Assembly (NCBI GenBank): GCA_947496465.1
Contig: CANMCX010000002.1
Span: 620,001-684,000, forward strand
Reading direction: 5' to 3'
DNA from: Marinifilum_A sediminis
GTDB lineage: Bacteria > Bacteroidota > Bacteroidia > Bacteroidales > Marinifilaceae
DNA: 64,000 nt
In this document: piece after piece, positions 1 through 7,919 of the stretch
Layout of the letters: each line of letters starts with the position of its first letter
Position numbering within the stretch: the stretch's first letter is position 1
Made by a program: the position numbers and the translations under genes
The notes under the pieces: generated by a model
What the model saw: the letters and a program-made list of their open reading frames with translations, nothing else
Databases searched by the model: none
Told to the model about the DNA's origin: nothing

Positions 1-570
1 TTCTTTAGCGATCAGGCTCTAAAAATAATGGAGAAAACTTTCAGCGAAGCTAGTTTACCTACCAGCAAACCGAATAAAGAGGTTTACACAAGAAAACTTG
101 CAGAAATAATGGGCAGAAACAATGCAGAAAAGGCAATGGCTACACGCGATGCTAATGGTATGTTTAAGAATTTGCCAAATGAATTAAAACATAGCATCTA
201 TTTCAACAACATCGATTTTATTTGGGATAAAGAAACCAAAGCTTACCAATCGATTGGTGATATTGGTATTGGTAATATCAATGGCAAACAGATAAACAAA
301 ACCATTAAAGGAAAAGTGGAACTGGATAAAAAGCGTAGCGGTAACCGCTTGACGATGTATCTGGAAATTGACAAATCGACCTGGTTCTATTTCGAATATC
401 ACCATGGTGTGCTATTTGTTCGCTCATCAGATAATGAATTCAATACCATAATTACCGATACCAAGGAAGACAAACGTGAATTTAAAGATCCGCTTAAAAA
501 GAATCCTTATTCGTATATTATCACACCACGATCGAAGAAAACAAAATTCCTAAAAAGATTTAACCTCTAA
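1..570 (+). CDS. C-terminal part of an unknown protein (5' end outside window)
   Basis: The frame is open to the left edge (nine codons precede the first ATG at 28), so this is the end of a larger protein rather than a complete 180-residue gene. I do not recognise the family. After a Lys/Asn-rich segment, about residues 60-150 alternate hydrophobic and polar residues with many aromatics (for example TWFYFEYHHGVLFV), which suggests beta strands. The tail is strongly basic and ends KFLKRFNL. No lipobox, transmembrane segment or catalytic motif is visible in this part. A strong hairpin at 585-609 ends the unit. The function is unknown and I assign none. Confidence 0.6.
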   Translation, partial: FFSDQALKIMEKTFSEASLPTSKPNKEVYTRKLAEIMGRNNAEKAMATRDANGMFKNLPNELKHSIYFNNIDFIWDKETKAYQSIGDIGIGNINGKQINKTIKGKVELDKKRSGNRLTMYLEIDKSTWFYFEYHHGVLFVRSSDNEFNTIITDTKEDKREFKDPLKKNPYSYIITPRSKKTKFLKRFNL

Positions 571-584
571 TTACCACATAATAA

Positions 585-609
585 AAAGGCGCCCTTTAAA
601 GGCGCCTTT
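585..609 (+). terminator. Intrinsic terminator
   Basis: Nine-base arms AAAGGCGCC and GGCGCCTTT flank the seven-base loop CTTTAAA. The arms carry A and T ends on both strands, so it could also act on minus-strand transcripts running out of ywbE. Confidence 0.7.
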
Positions 610-628
610 CACATTTACAATATCGTAC

Positions 629-648
629 AGATGGCATTAATGCCATCT
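629..648. repeat. Isolated REP-like palindrome (core GATGGCATTAATGCCATC)
   Basis: This is a perfect 20-base palindrome just past the 3' end of ywbE. It shares the GCATTAATGC centre with the palindromes beside the RAYT transposase gene at 1794-2348. It has no U-tract on either side, so it does not look like a terminator. I read it as a solitary REP-like element mobilised by or related to that transposase; this is inference from the shared core and the 18-20 base palindromic form. Confidence 0.55.
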
Positions 649-663
649 CTATACAATAATTAT

Positions 664-861
664 TTATTTGATTATTTCCTGAACACGACCAACCTGTCCA
701 TCCTCCAAACGCACCTTAATACCATGCGGATGAACTGCCGAATTGGTCAACAAATCTTTCACAATTCCTTCGGTTAACTTTCCGCTACGCTGATCAGCTT
801 TCAATACAATTTTCACACGCAAACCCGGCTTTATATTCGCTCTTTTATCTCCTTCGTTCAT
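664..861 (-). CDS. ywbE: YwbE family protein
   Basis: A 65-residue protein that matches the YwbE (DUF2196) family almost end to end. It has the family pattern of PGLRVKIVLKADQRSGKL, then GIVKDLLT, then HPHGIKVRLEDGQVGRVQ. The family is small, cytosolic and widespread in Firmicutes and Bacteroidota, with a predicted SH3-like beta fold and no established biochemical role. The length is normal for the family. It is transcribed alone: a -7-like element lies at 889-896 and the gene runs into the palindrome at 629-648 and the hairpin at 585-609. The family call is firm, the function unknown. Confidence 0.9.
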   Translation of the reverse strand: MNEGDKRANIKPGLRVKIVLKADQRSGKLTEGIVKDLLTNSAVHPHGIKVRLEDGQVGRVQEIIK

Positions 862-888
862 AATCTTGGTTTTTAATAGTCCCTAATA

Positions 889-896
889 CAAATGTA
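889..896 (-). promoter_or_regulatory. Candidate -7 element of ywbE
   Basis: On the minus strand this reads TACATTTG, an exact match to the Bacteroidota -7 consensus TAnnTTTG, 28 bases before the ywbE start. No clear TTTG lies 19-20 bases further upstream, so the call rests on the -7 element alone. Confidence 0.35.
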
Positions 897-1070
897 GTGG
901 GTTTTTGTGGGATTCGCATAGCTTTAATTATACATTTAATCTAGAACTTAAATGTTGTATAATCATAAACAACAAATCCGTCAAGAACTTAACAAAAGAT
1001 TAATAATTTATTCTTTTATCAATTCAAATTCTCTTATATTTATAAAACATATAAAATTTCAAAAGTATAT

Positions 1071-1787
1071 ATGAATTCAGAAAAAGAGTTTAGGCCAATA
1101 GAAATTTATTCGGGAAACGGATGGGAAGTGGAATTGCTAAAAAGCATGTTGGAAAGTGCGGGTATTACCTGTTTTCTGCAAAACGAGTATAGTGGAACCA
1201 TAACGCCACATTATACTGCCGGAGGTGTAAATCCAATCAAGCTAATTATTTCAAGTGCTGATATAGATAAAGCCAAAACCATTGTTGAGGAATTTCAAAA
1301 CAATCAAAACAAAGATAATCCTATCAAGAAAAACTATACTCTTACCACTCTAAAAGCAAAACCAGCCTTAAATGGTGAGCTCTTATTCGATGATTATAAA
1401 ATTAGTCTTCGTAACGATCCGGGTATGATAGGGCTAAACATTGCTACTTTTGGAATTTTAGGCATTTCTAATGGTTTTAGTTTCTGGAATCATTTAGAGG
1501 ATGACACGATTACCGAACGATTAATTCTGGCGATCACATTTTCGATGTGTATTTTTCTCTTTTTTTATACAATCAGCAAATATCGTAAAGCAAAAGAAAT
1601 GAATGAAAAAGAATTTTTACCTGCTGATATAAAAGAGGTTTTCATTGTCAAAACAGACAGAAATATCAAATTTAGGTTTGTACTTCATGACAATTTTGAA
1701 CCTTACTTCAAGTTTAAAAACAATAAAAAAAGTGAAAAGTTGATTTCATTTCTTAAAGAATCAGGAGTTAAAATTACCTATGTATAA
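1071..1787 (+). CDS. DUF2007-domain membrane protein
   Basis: A 238-residue protein. The first ~75 residues match the DUF2007 (putative signal-transducing) fold: an IYSGNGWEVELLKSMLESAG helix, a strand with the invariant-type NPIKLII, then a DIDKAKTIVEEF helix. Two hydrophobic segments follow at about 118-138 and 153-171. A C-terminal ~60-residue soluble part looks like a small PH-like or DUF-type beta domain. It probably sits in the inner membrane with both ends in the cytoplasm. The DUF2007 fold resembles ACT/GlnB-like ferredoxin folds, but no ligand is known. The RAYT gene starts six bases after its stop codon; that proximity is probably an insertion outcome, not an operon. Confidence 0.7.
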   Translation: MNSEKEFRPIEIYSGNGWEVELLKSMLESAGITCFLQNEYSGTITPHYTAGGVNPIKLIISSADIDKAKTIVEEFQNNQNKDNPIKKNYTLTTLKAKPALNGELLFDDYKISLRNDPGMIGLNIATFGILGISNGFSFWNHLEDDTITERLILAITFSMCIFLFFYTISKYRKAKEMNEKEFLPADIKEVFIVKTDRNIKFRFVLHDNFEPYFKFKNNKKSEKLISFLKESGVKITYV

Positions 1788-1793
1788 ATTAAG

Positions 1794-2348
1794 GTGAGCG
1801 CCAAATTTCAAAATAAATATCGGATCGAATCTGCCCGCTTAAAAAAGTGGGACTATGGTAGTAATGGAGAATATTTTATTACCATTTGCACATCGGGAAG
1901 AGAGCACTTGTTTGGAGAAGTTAAGCGTGGAGTTTCACACCTGAATGAGATAGGTCTATTGGCACAAAAATATTGGAAAGAAATTCCCAATCGTTTTCCT
2001 CATGTTCAAATTGGCGAATATGTAATCATGCCTAATCATATGCACGGTATAATTGAAATTGATGATCCGTATTCTTTTCTCAAAAAAGATGATGATGGTA
2101 TTGCAGACAGAGACGGCATTAATATCGTCTGTACGGAAAGAAATCCAATGAAAAGTATCAATATTTCACGAATCATTCAATGGTATAAAGGACGGGTAAC
2201 ATTCGAATCAAGAAAAATCAATCCCAACTTTGGCTGGCAATCTCGATTCTATGATCACATTATTAAAGATAAAGAGTCCTACAAAAGAATTAGCAATTAC
2301 ATTCGATACAATCCCAAAAACTGGAAAGAAGATAAATTTGGAGCTTAG
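1794..2348 (+). CDS. REP-associated tyrosine transposase (RAYT, IS200-like Y1 family)
   Basis: A 184-residue HUH single-strand transposase. The metal-binding HUH motif is at residues 81-84 (NHMH, preceded by MP) and the likely nucleophilic tyrosine is Y131 in IIQWYKGRV. The family's YFITICT strand is at 27-33 and the C-terminal YIRYNPKNW is intact. Translation begins at GTG; the N-terminus MSAKFQNKYRI agrees with relatives. Unlike true IS200 elements it has no second gene or boundary hairpins. It is followed by REP-like palindromes (2376-2690), as expected of RAYTs, which mobilise REP sequences. A related imperfect palindrome lies inside the coding sequence at 2111-2130. It appears intact and possibly active. 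Confidence 0.85.
   Translation: MSAKFQNKYRIESARLKKWDYGSNGEYFITICTSGREHLFGEVKRGVSHLNEIGLLAQKYWKEIPNRFPHVQIGEYVIMPNHMHGIIEIDDPYSFLKKDDDGIADRDGINIVCTERNPMKSINISRIIQWYKGRVTFESRKINPNFGWQSRFYDHIIKDKESYKRISNYIRYNPKNWKEDKFGA
2111..2130. repeat. REP-like imperfect palindrome inside the RAYT gene
   Basis: The sequence AGACGGCATTAATATCGTCT is a palindrome with two mismatched pairs. It has the same GACnGCATTAAT layout as the intergenic REP-like repeats downstream. It is read in frame and encodes about residues 106-113, between the HUH motif and the catalytic tyrosine. Confidence 0.5.
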
Positions 2349-2375
2349 TAATCTAATTAGATCTGACTAAGTCTA

Positions 2376-2690
2376 AAGACAGCATTAATGCTGTCTTAAC
2401 AAAAAAACCAATACCATAAAAAAACTGCAAAATCACTACGCGAAAAACTACGTTAATACTATATCAATAATACAAAACAGCGCAAAGACAGCATTAATGC
2501 TGTCTTAACAAAAAAAAACGAAACCTAAAATAAAACAGCAGCAATACTATCTCAACAGAACCGAAACATCTATAAAACAACAATAGTAAAAATAGCATTA
2601 ATGCTGTCTCAACGAAACAAAATGAGAGATCATTACCTTTTTAATGTAACATAGCAATACAAATCCGAAACGATATCTTAACAAAAAGAA
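2376..2690. repeat. Array of REP-like palindromes, partly degenerate
   Basis: Two perfect 22-base palindromes with core GACAGCATTAATGCTGTC lie at 2376-2397 and 2485-2506, each followed by TAACAAAAAAA. A half-preserved copy has its core at 2594-2605, followed by GTCTCAACGAAA. Weaker copies can be aligned by their tails near 2460, 2550 (TCTCAACAG) and 2676 (TCTTAACAAAAA). Successive tails are about 40-70 bases apart. The whole 399-base gap between the RAYT gene and ppk1 is this array; no gene is visible in it. The gradient from perfect to decayed units suggests successive insertions. Confidence 0.7.
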
Positions 2691-2747
2691 CCAAAAAATT
2701 GACTATTTTTAAGGACATAGATTTACATTCCTTAGCAATATCAATAT

Positions 2748-4850
2748 ATGTCAAAATATCAGTTCCTTAACCGAGATTTAAGCTGGCTATCTTTCAACAA
2801 TAGAGTACTTGAAGTAGCTAAAAATCCGGAATTGCCATTATACGAAAGAATTAAATTTCTTGCCATTTATTCTTCTAACCTTGATGAATTCTATCGGGTG
2901 CGAGTGGGTACGTACAAGCGTTTTACGGAATTGCCTCCCGAAGACAAGAAAAACTTGCGCGAGAATCCGGACATCATATTAAAAAAGATAAATACCGAAG
3001 TGGATCGTCAACAGAATCAGTTTGGGGACATTTTCAGGAATAATATCATTCCTGAATTAAAAGAAAATAATATTATTCTTCTACAGGATGAAAAATTATG
3101 TGATGAGCATCATCAGTTTGTAAAAGATTTCTTTCTGGAGAATCTTCTGCCACATGCACAGCCAATGCTTTTGTTAAAAAAGCAGGTTCAACCTTTTTTA
3201 CAAAACAACTCCATTTACCTGGCTGTAAAATTATACAAACGAGGTAGCAAAAAGGAGGAAGAAGGAACACTAAAAAAACGAAGAGCAAGATACGCAATCA
3301 TCAAAGTGCCTTGTCATCATTTTCCGAGATTTATTGAATTGCCTGAAATGGATGGAAAACATTTTATCATGTTTTTGGATGACATTATTAAACTAAGAAT
3401 GAAAGTTCTGTTTCCAGGATATAAAATTGATTCTAGCTTTAGTTTTAAACTAAGTCGTGATGCCGATTTATTGATTGAAGATGAATACTCAGGTGATTTA
3501 ATCGAGATGATTGAGCGAAGCCTAAAAAAGCGCGAAACAGGTACTCCTTCCCGCTTTCTGTTTGATGAATCAATCCCGAAAGGGTTTCTTAAGTTTTTAA
3601 AAGATTCGTTTGATTTAACACCTAACGATATGGTTAAGGGTGGTAAATATCACAACTTTCAGGATTTCTTTGGATTTCCAAATCCGAAACATCCGGAATT
3701 GGAACTTGAACCCTATCATCCACTTAATGTGGAAGAATTAAAAGGCGAAACCAAATCTATTTTTAAAACCATTCGCAAAAAGGATAGAATCCTACATTTT
3801 CCGTACCAGTCGTACAAGTATGTTATTCGTTTTTTAAACGAGGCTGCCCTCGATCCTAAAGTGGAAGAAATAAAAGCTACTCAATACAGAGTTGCAGACA
3901 ATTCTGCGGTTGTTAATGCACTAATTAATGCTGCACACAATGGTAAAAAAGTTACTGTATTTGTAGAGGTAAAAGCTCGTTTCGACGAAGAAGCAAATCT
4001 TCGCTCAGCAAGAGAAATGCGAAAAGCTGGCGTCAAAATTATTTACAGCATACCAGGACTTAAAGTTCATGCCAAAATTGCCCTGGTAAAACGAAGAGGT
4101 GAAAAAGTTGATTATGCCTTTTTAAGCACCGGTAACTTTAACGAGAAAACAGCTAAAGTATATGCTGACCATGGTTTCTTCACCGCCGATCCTGCAATTA
4201 TTCAGGACCTGAAACAACTGTTTGATTATCTTGAAAATAAAACACCTGGTTACAAATTCAATAAGCTATTGATTGGTCAGTTCAATTTAAAGAGCGAATT
4301 GATTCGATTGATCGATAGAGAAATTGAAAACGTAAAAAAAGGCGGTAAAGGCTACATTATTTTGAAGATGAATGGTCTGCAAGAACGGGAAATGATCAAG
4401 AAATTGTACGAGGCAAGTGAAAGTGGCGTGAAAATAGATTTGATTCTAAGAGGAATCTGCTGCTTAAAACCAGATCAGAAATATTCTAAGAATATTAGAG
4501 TCATTCGTATTGTAGATCAATTTTTAGAGCATGCCAGAGCCTTTTATTTCCATAACGAAGGAGAGGAATTGCTTTATCTATCTTCAGCCGACTGGATGAA
4601 TCGAAATCTACAGCGAAGAATCGAATGTGCATTCCCAATTACAGATCCATCAATTAAAAATGAGTTGATTCATATTTTAAACATTCAGTTATCAGATAAT
4701 GTTAGTGCACGAATTTTAGATGGCAAGCTCGACAACATTCCTTTGAAAAGAAACAAACACGATGCCGATGTTAGATCTCAAATTGAAATTGCTGAGTTCT
4801 TAAAACAGAAAGAATCAAGTCAAAAAGAAAAACAATCGGTTAACGAATAA
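2748..4850 (+). CDS. ppk1: Polyphosphate kinase 1
   Basis: A 700-residue enzyme that reversibly makes inorganic polyphosphate from ATP. The order is the standard PPK1 one. The N domain begins FLNRDLSWLSFNNRVLEVA and is followed by the head domain and two C-terminal phospholipase-D-like domains. The autophosphorylated histidine is H441 in GLKVHAKIALV and the second conserved histidine is H595 in FLEHARAFYF; these positions agree with E. coli H435 and H592. The length is normal. It is followed after 12 bases by a SixA-like histidine phosphatase, so the two are probably co-transcribed. The start ATG fits family N-termini. The call is firm. Confidence 0.96.
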   Translation: MSKYQFLNRDLSWLSFNNRVLEVAKNPELPLYERIKFLAIYSSNLDEFYRVRVGTYKRFTELPPEDKKNLRENPDIILKKINTEVDRQQNQFGDIFRNNIIPELKENNIILLQDEKLCDEHHQFVKDFFLENLLPHAQPMLLLKKQVQPFLQNNSIYLAVKLYKRGSKKEEEGTLKKRRARYAIIKVPCHHFPRFIELPEMDGKHFIMFLDDIIKLRMKVLFPGYKIDSSFSFKLSRDADLLIEDEYSGDLIEMIERSLKKRETGTPSRFLFDESIPKGFLKFLKDSFDLTPNDMVKGGKYHNFQDFFGFPNPKHPELELEPYHPLNVEELKGETKSIFKTIRKKDRILHFPYQSYKYVIRFLNEAALDPKVEEIKATQYRVADNSAVVNALINAAHNGKKVTVFVEVKARFDEEANLRSAREMRKAGVKIIYSIPGLKVHAKIALVKRRGEKVDYAFLSTGNFNEKTAKVYADHGFFTADPAIIQDLKQLFDYLENKTPGYKFNKLLIGQFNLKSELIRLIDREIENVKKGGKGYIILKMNGLQEREMIKKLYEASESGVKIDLILRGICCLKPDQKYSKNIRVIRIVDQFLEHARAFYFHNEGEELLYLSSADWMNRNLQRRIECAFPITDPSIKNELIHILNIQLSDNVSARILDGKLDNIPLKRNKHDADVRSQIEIAEFLKQKESSQKEKQSVNE

Positions 4851-4862
4851 CAAACCAAAACT

Positions 4863-5363
4863 ATGAAACGCCTATTTCTGGTTCGACACGCAAAAACGGA
4901 AGTAATTCGGTATGATATCACCGATTTCCAGCGAAATTTAAAAGATCGTGGAATAAATGATTCTAAGCTAATTGCCAACAAATTGCTACTTAAGAAAGCA
5001 GTACCCGATTTAATACTTTCAAGCACAGCGAACAGAGCCATACAAACAGCTAATTTATTTGCCAAAGTATTAAATTACCCTTTGGAAAACATTGTTAAAA
5101 TGGATGAACTGTATGATGGCTTTACAACGCATGAGTTTTTAGGAATGTTAGATCAACACGGTAAAGATAATGAGCGCATAATGGTAGTTGGACACAACCC
5201 AAGTATAGAATATCTAGCATTTAATTTAAGCGAAGAATTTTACGAGTATGTTCCTACATGTACCGTTATTGGTGTAGAATTCGATGTTGACAATTGGAAA
5301 GATATTGATGCACGAACCGGAAAGATTTCCTTATACGAGTATCCAAAAAAATATAAAGATTAA
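4863..5363 (+). CDS. SixA-like phosphohistidine phosphatase
   Basis: A 166-residue member of the histidine phosphatase superfamily. The catalytic R-H motif is LVRHAKTE at residues 6-13, with H9 as the nucleophile, and the second histidine is in VVGHNPSIEYLA. It is short and cap-less like E. coli SixA, which dephosphorylates phosphohistidine proteins such as the ArcB HPt domain and PtsN/Npr. It lies 12 bases behind ppk1 and ends before a strong terminator (5374-5408). Pairing with an enzyme that works through a phosphohistidine is suggestive, but its substrate cannot be read from sequence. Confidence 0.85.
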   Translation: MKRLFLVRHAKTEVIRYDITDFQRNLKDRGINDSKLIANKLLLKKAVPDLILSSTANRAIQTANLFAKVLNYPLENIVKMDELYDGFTTHEFLGMLDQHGKDNERIMVVGHNPSIEYLAFNLSEEFYEYVPTCTVIGVEFDVDNWKDIDARTGKISLYEYPKKYKD

Positions 5364-5373
5364 ATCTGATCTT

Positions 5374-5408
5374 GAGATCCCGACTCTAGTTCGGGATCTC
5401 AATTTTTT
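5374..5408 (+). terminator. Intrinsic terminator of the ppk1-sixA unit
   Basis: Ten-base arms GAGATCCCGA and TCGGGATCTC flank a seven-base loop and are followed by AATTTTTT. A second imperfect inverted repeat at 5433-5459, without a U-tract, may mark the end of the converging topB transcript. Confidence 0.8.
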
Positions 5409-5475
5409 ACGTTTAACACTACTCATTATATTAGGAATCTGAACTATAGTCAGAATCCTAAGCTGGTAAATGAAC

Positions 5476-7839
5476 TTACTGTTTCCCAAAAACAATTTGC
5501 CCATTGTTGTCAATTATTAATTTCCCATTGACCTTTTCTTGTGATTGAGCATCAGTAAAACCTTTAATCAAAGCTGTTTTTTGCTGAGTAACCAATGATT
5601 TTATTTGAGCTTCGCTAAGCTTCTTCTCCATAAAAACAAATGGAATAACAAACTTACAACCATTCTTGTAGTTAGAGCAACCATAGGCTGCATTCCCCTT
5701 CAGCATGCTTCCGTTTTTACAAATTGGACAGGTCCAAACTTCTTTCTCCTCTTCTAGTATACTCACCGAAAAATCAGGATCTAAGACCAAATTTCCATTC
5801 TTTTTCATCCCATCAACAACAAAACCTTTTATTTTAGGTGTTTTACCTTTAAGAATAAGTGCTTCTACTTGCTTATCGGTTAGCTTTTTCTCTGCAAATT
5901 CGAATGGAATCCTAATTTCACATCCATTTTTCCAATTGGTACATCCCCAGACCGATTTTCCTTTAACAATTTTTCCTTCCTTACATTTTGGGCATGCTAA
6001 TTCGGCTGGAGCTGCTTTTTTCTTCGTAGCTTCTGTTTTCTTCTTTTCCTTTTCTTTCTCCTCGTCAATCACTTCTATCTGGCTGATATTTTTTCGGGAT
6101 TTCACGTCCCAAACAATTCCAACAACCATATTTTTCAGCTCCGCCATAAATTGGTTTACCTCAAAATTCCCCAATTCAATATCCTTCAATTTCTTCTCCC
6201 ATTGTCCGGTAAGCTCAGCTGATTTCAGCAGTTCGTTCTGAATGGTATCAATCAATTGCACACCCGTAACCGTCGCTACAAGTCTCTTCTTCTCTTTCTT
6301 TATGTATCGGCGCTTAAAGAGTGTTTCAATAATATTCGCACGAGTTGATGGACGACCAATTCCATTCTCCTTCATCAAATCACGAAGCTCATCATCATCA
6401 ACCTGTTTGCCTGCCGTTTCCATGGCACGCAATAATGTTGCCTCTGAATAATACTTTGGCGGTTGGGTCTGTTTCTCAGCCAAGTCAGGAGCATGTTCTC
6501 CACTCTCCCCTTTTACGAATGCAGGAAGAATCACACCTTCACCAACATTACTATCCTTGGCATATAATACACGCCATCCCGGATCAACAATTTGTTTTCC
6601 TGTCGCTTTAAAATCGATATCGGTTACCTTACCAATTACAGTGGTATTACTCACCTTACAATCGGGATAAAATACGGATATAAATCGTCGGGTAACCAAG
6701 TCATACACTTGTTTTTCATCGTAATTGATTCCCGAGGGATTCACACCCGTTGGGATAATTGCATGGTGATCCGTCACTTTCTTATCATCAAAAACCTTCT
6801 TCGATTTCCTGATTTTATCTTTTAACAAAGGATCTACAAATTCTTTGTAGGGTGTTAACTTTTGAAGAATGCCTGGAATCTTTTTGTAAATATCATCAGA
6901 AAGATAGGTTGTATCTACCCTAGGATAGGTGGTTAATTTCTTCTCATATAAACTTTGAATAATTCTTAGAGTTTCCTCTGCTGATAAATTTAATTTTCTA
7001 TTGCAATCCACCTGAAGTGAAGTCAAATCATACAACCTTGGTGGCTGCTCTTTCCCACTCTTTTTTACTTGCGAAACAATCTCGAAAGGCTCCGATTTTA
7101 TCTGATCAAGGAAAGCAACACCTTCCTCTTTTTTATCAAATCGACCTCGTGTAGCTGCAAAGCTAACTTCGCGATAAACCGTTTTTAGCTCCCAGTAAGT
7201 TTGCGGCTTAAAGTTTTCGATCTCCTTTTGGCGATTAACTATTAGTGCCAAAGTTGGAGTTTGCACTCTACCAATGGATAAAACCGATTTACCATTAGAA
7301 TATTTTAGTGTGTACAGCCTGGTTGCATTAATTCCTAATAACCAATCCCCAATAGCTCTTGAAGAACCTGCAGCATAGAGTTTATCAAAATCACTTCCTT
7401 CTCTCAAATTCTGAAAGCCTTCACGAATGGCTTCCTCTGTTAGCGATGAAATCCACAATCGCTTTATAGGCACATTGCATTTTGCTTTATGTAATACCCA
7501 ACGTTGAATCACTTCTCCTTCTATTCCAGCATCACCACAATTTATAACCTCTTCGGCACCAGAAATCAATTTTTCTAAAATATCGAATTGCTTTTGAACT
7601 CCTTTGTCAGGAATTACGCGGATACTGAATCTAGGAGGTATTATAGGAAGATCATTTAAATGCCAATATTTCCAGTTCAAATCGTATTCATGTGGTTCTT
7701 TTAGAGTGCACAAATGACCAAAGGTCCAGGATATTTGATATCCATTTCCTTCAAAATAACCATCTCTCTTTGATTTAGCGCCTAATATTAAGGCTATTTC
7801 TCTTGCTACACTGGGTTTCTCAGCAATACAAACTTTCAT
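5476..7839 (-). CDS. topB: DNA topoisomerase III
   Basis: A 787-residue type IA topoisomerase. The TOPRIM domain starts MKVCIAEKPSVAREIA and has its acidic cluster in NCGDAGIEGEVIQRW. The catalytic tyrosine is Y305 in KLTTYPRVDT (E. coli TopB uses Y328). ENGIGRPSTRANIIETL matches the conserved domain behind it. The C-terminus has a Lys/Glu-rich linker (about 585-600). Two Cys-rich repeats follow (CPKCKEGKIVKGKSVWGC... and CPICKNGSMLKGNAAYGC...), each leading into a FEF/FVFxEKKLTDKQV-type repeat. The enzyme relaxes and decatenates DNA during replication and recombination. Bacteroidota often carry such TopB genes both in the core genome and on mobile elements; nothing here suggests a mobile context. 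Confidence 0.93.
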   Translation of the reverse strand: MKVCIAEKPSVAREIALILGAKSKRDGYFEGNGYQISWTFGHLCTLKEPHEYDLNWKYWHLNDLPIIPPRFSIRVIPDKGVQKQFDILEKLISGAEEVINCGDAGIEGEVIQRWVLHKAKCNVPIKRLWISSLTEEAIREGFQNLREGSDFDKLYAAGSSRAIGDWLLGINATRLYTLKYSNGKSVLSIGRVQTPTLALIVNRQKEIENFKPQTYWELKTVYREVSFAATRGRFDKKEEGVAFLDQIKSEPFEIVSQVKKSGKEQPPRLYDLTSLQVDCNRKLNLSAEETLRIIQSLYEKKLTTYPRVDTTYLSDDIYKKIPGILQKLTPYKEFVDPLLKDKIRKSKKVFDDKKVTDHHAIIPTGVNPSGINYDEKQVYDLVTRRFISVFYPDCKVSNTTVIGKVTDIDFKATGKQIVDPGWRVLYAKDSNVGEGVILPAFVKGESGEHAPDLAEKQTQPPKYYSEATLLRAMETAGKQVDDDELRDLMKENGIGRPSTRANIIETLFKRRYIKKEKKRLVATVTGVQLIDTIQNELLKSAELTGQWEKKLKDIELGNFEVNQFMAELKNMVVGIVWDVKSRKNISQIEVIDEEKEKEKKKTEATKKKAAPAELACPKCKEGKIVKGKSVWGCTNWKNGCEIRIPFEFAEKKLTDKQVEALILKGKTPKIKGFVVDGMKKNGNLVLDPDFSVSILEEEKEVWTCPICKNGSMLKGNAAYGCSNYKNGCKFVIPFVFMEKKLSEAQIKSLVTQQKTALIKGFTDAQSQEKVNGKLIIDNNGQIVFGKQ

Positions 7840-7919
7840 TCGCTATTTATTTTCCTTTGTATTATTCAACGAGCCAAAATTATAAAAATTCATACTCCCG
7901 CCCTATTTTTATTGTCTAA

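Noticed and set aside
1794..2348. A complete IS200-type insertion sequence
   Set aside because: No left and right end hairpins or second gene are found; the flanking palindromes are REP-like, so this is a RAYT rather than a self-mobile element.
5705..6611. Long plus-strand reading frames opposite topB
   Set aside because: They are reverse-strand shadows rich in Ser and Phe with no start context; topB on the minus strand is intact.
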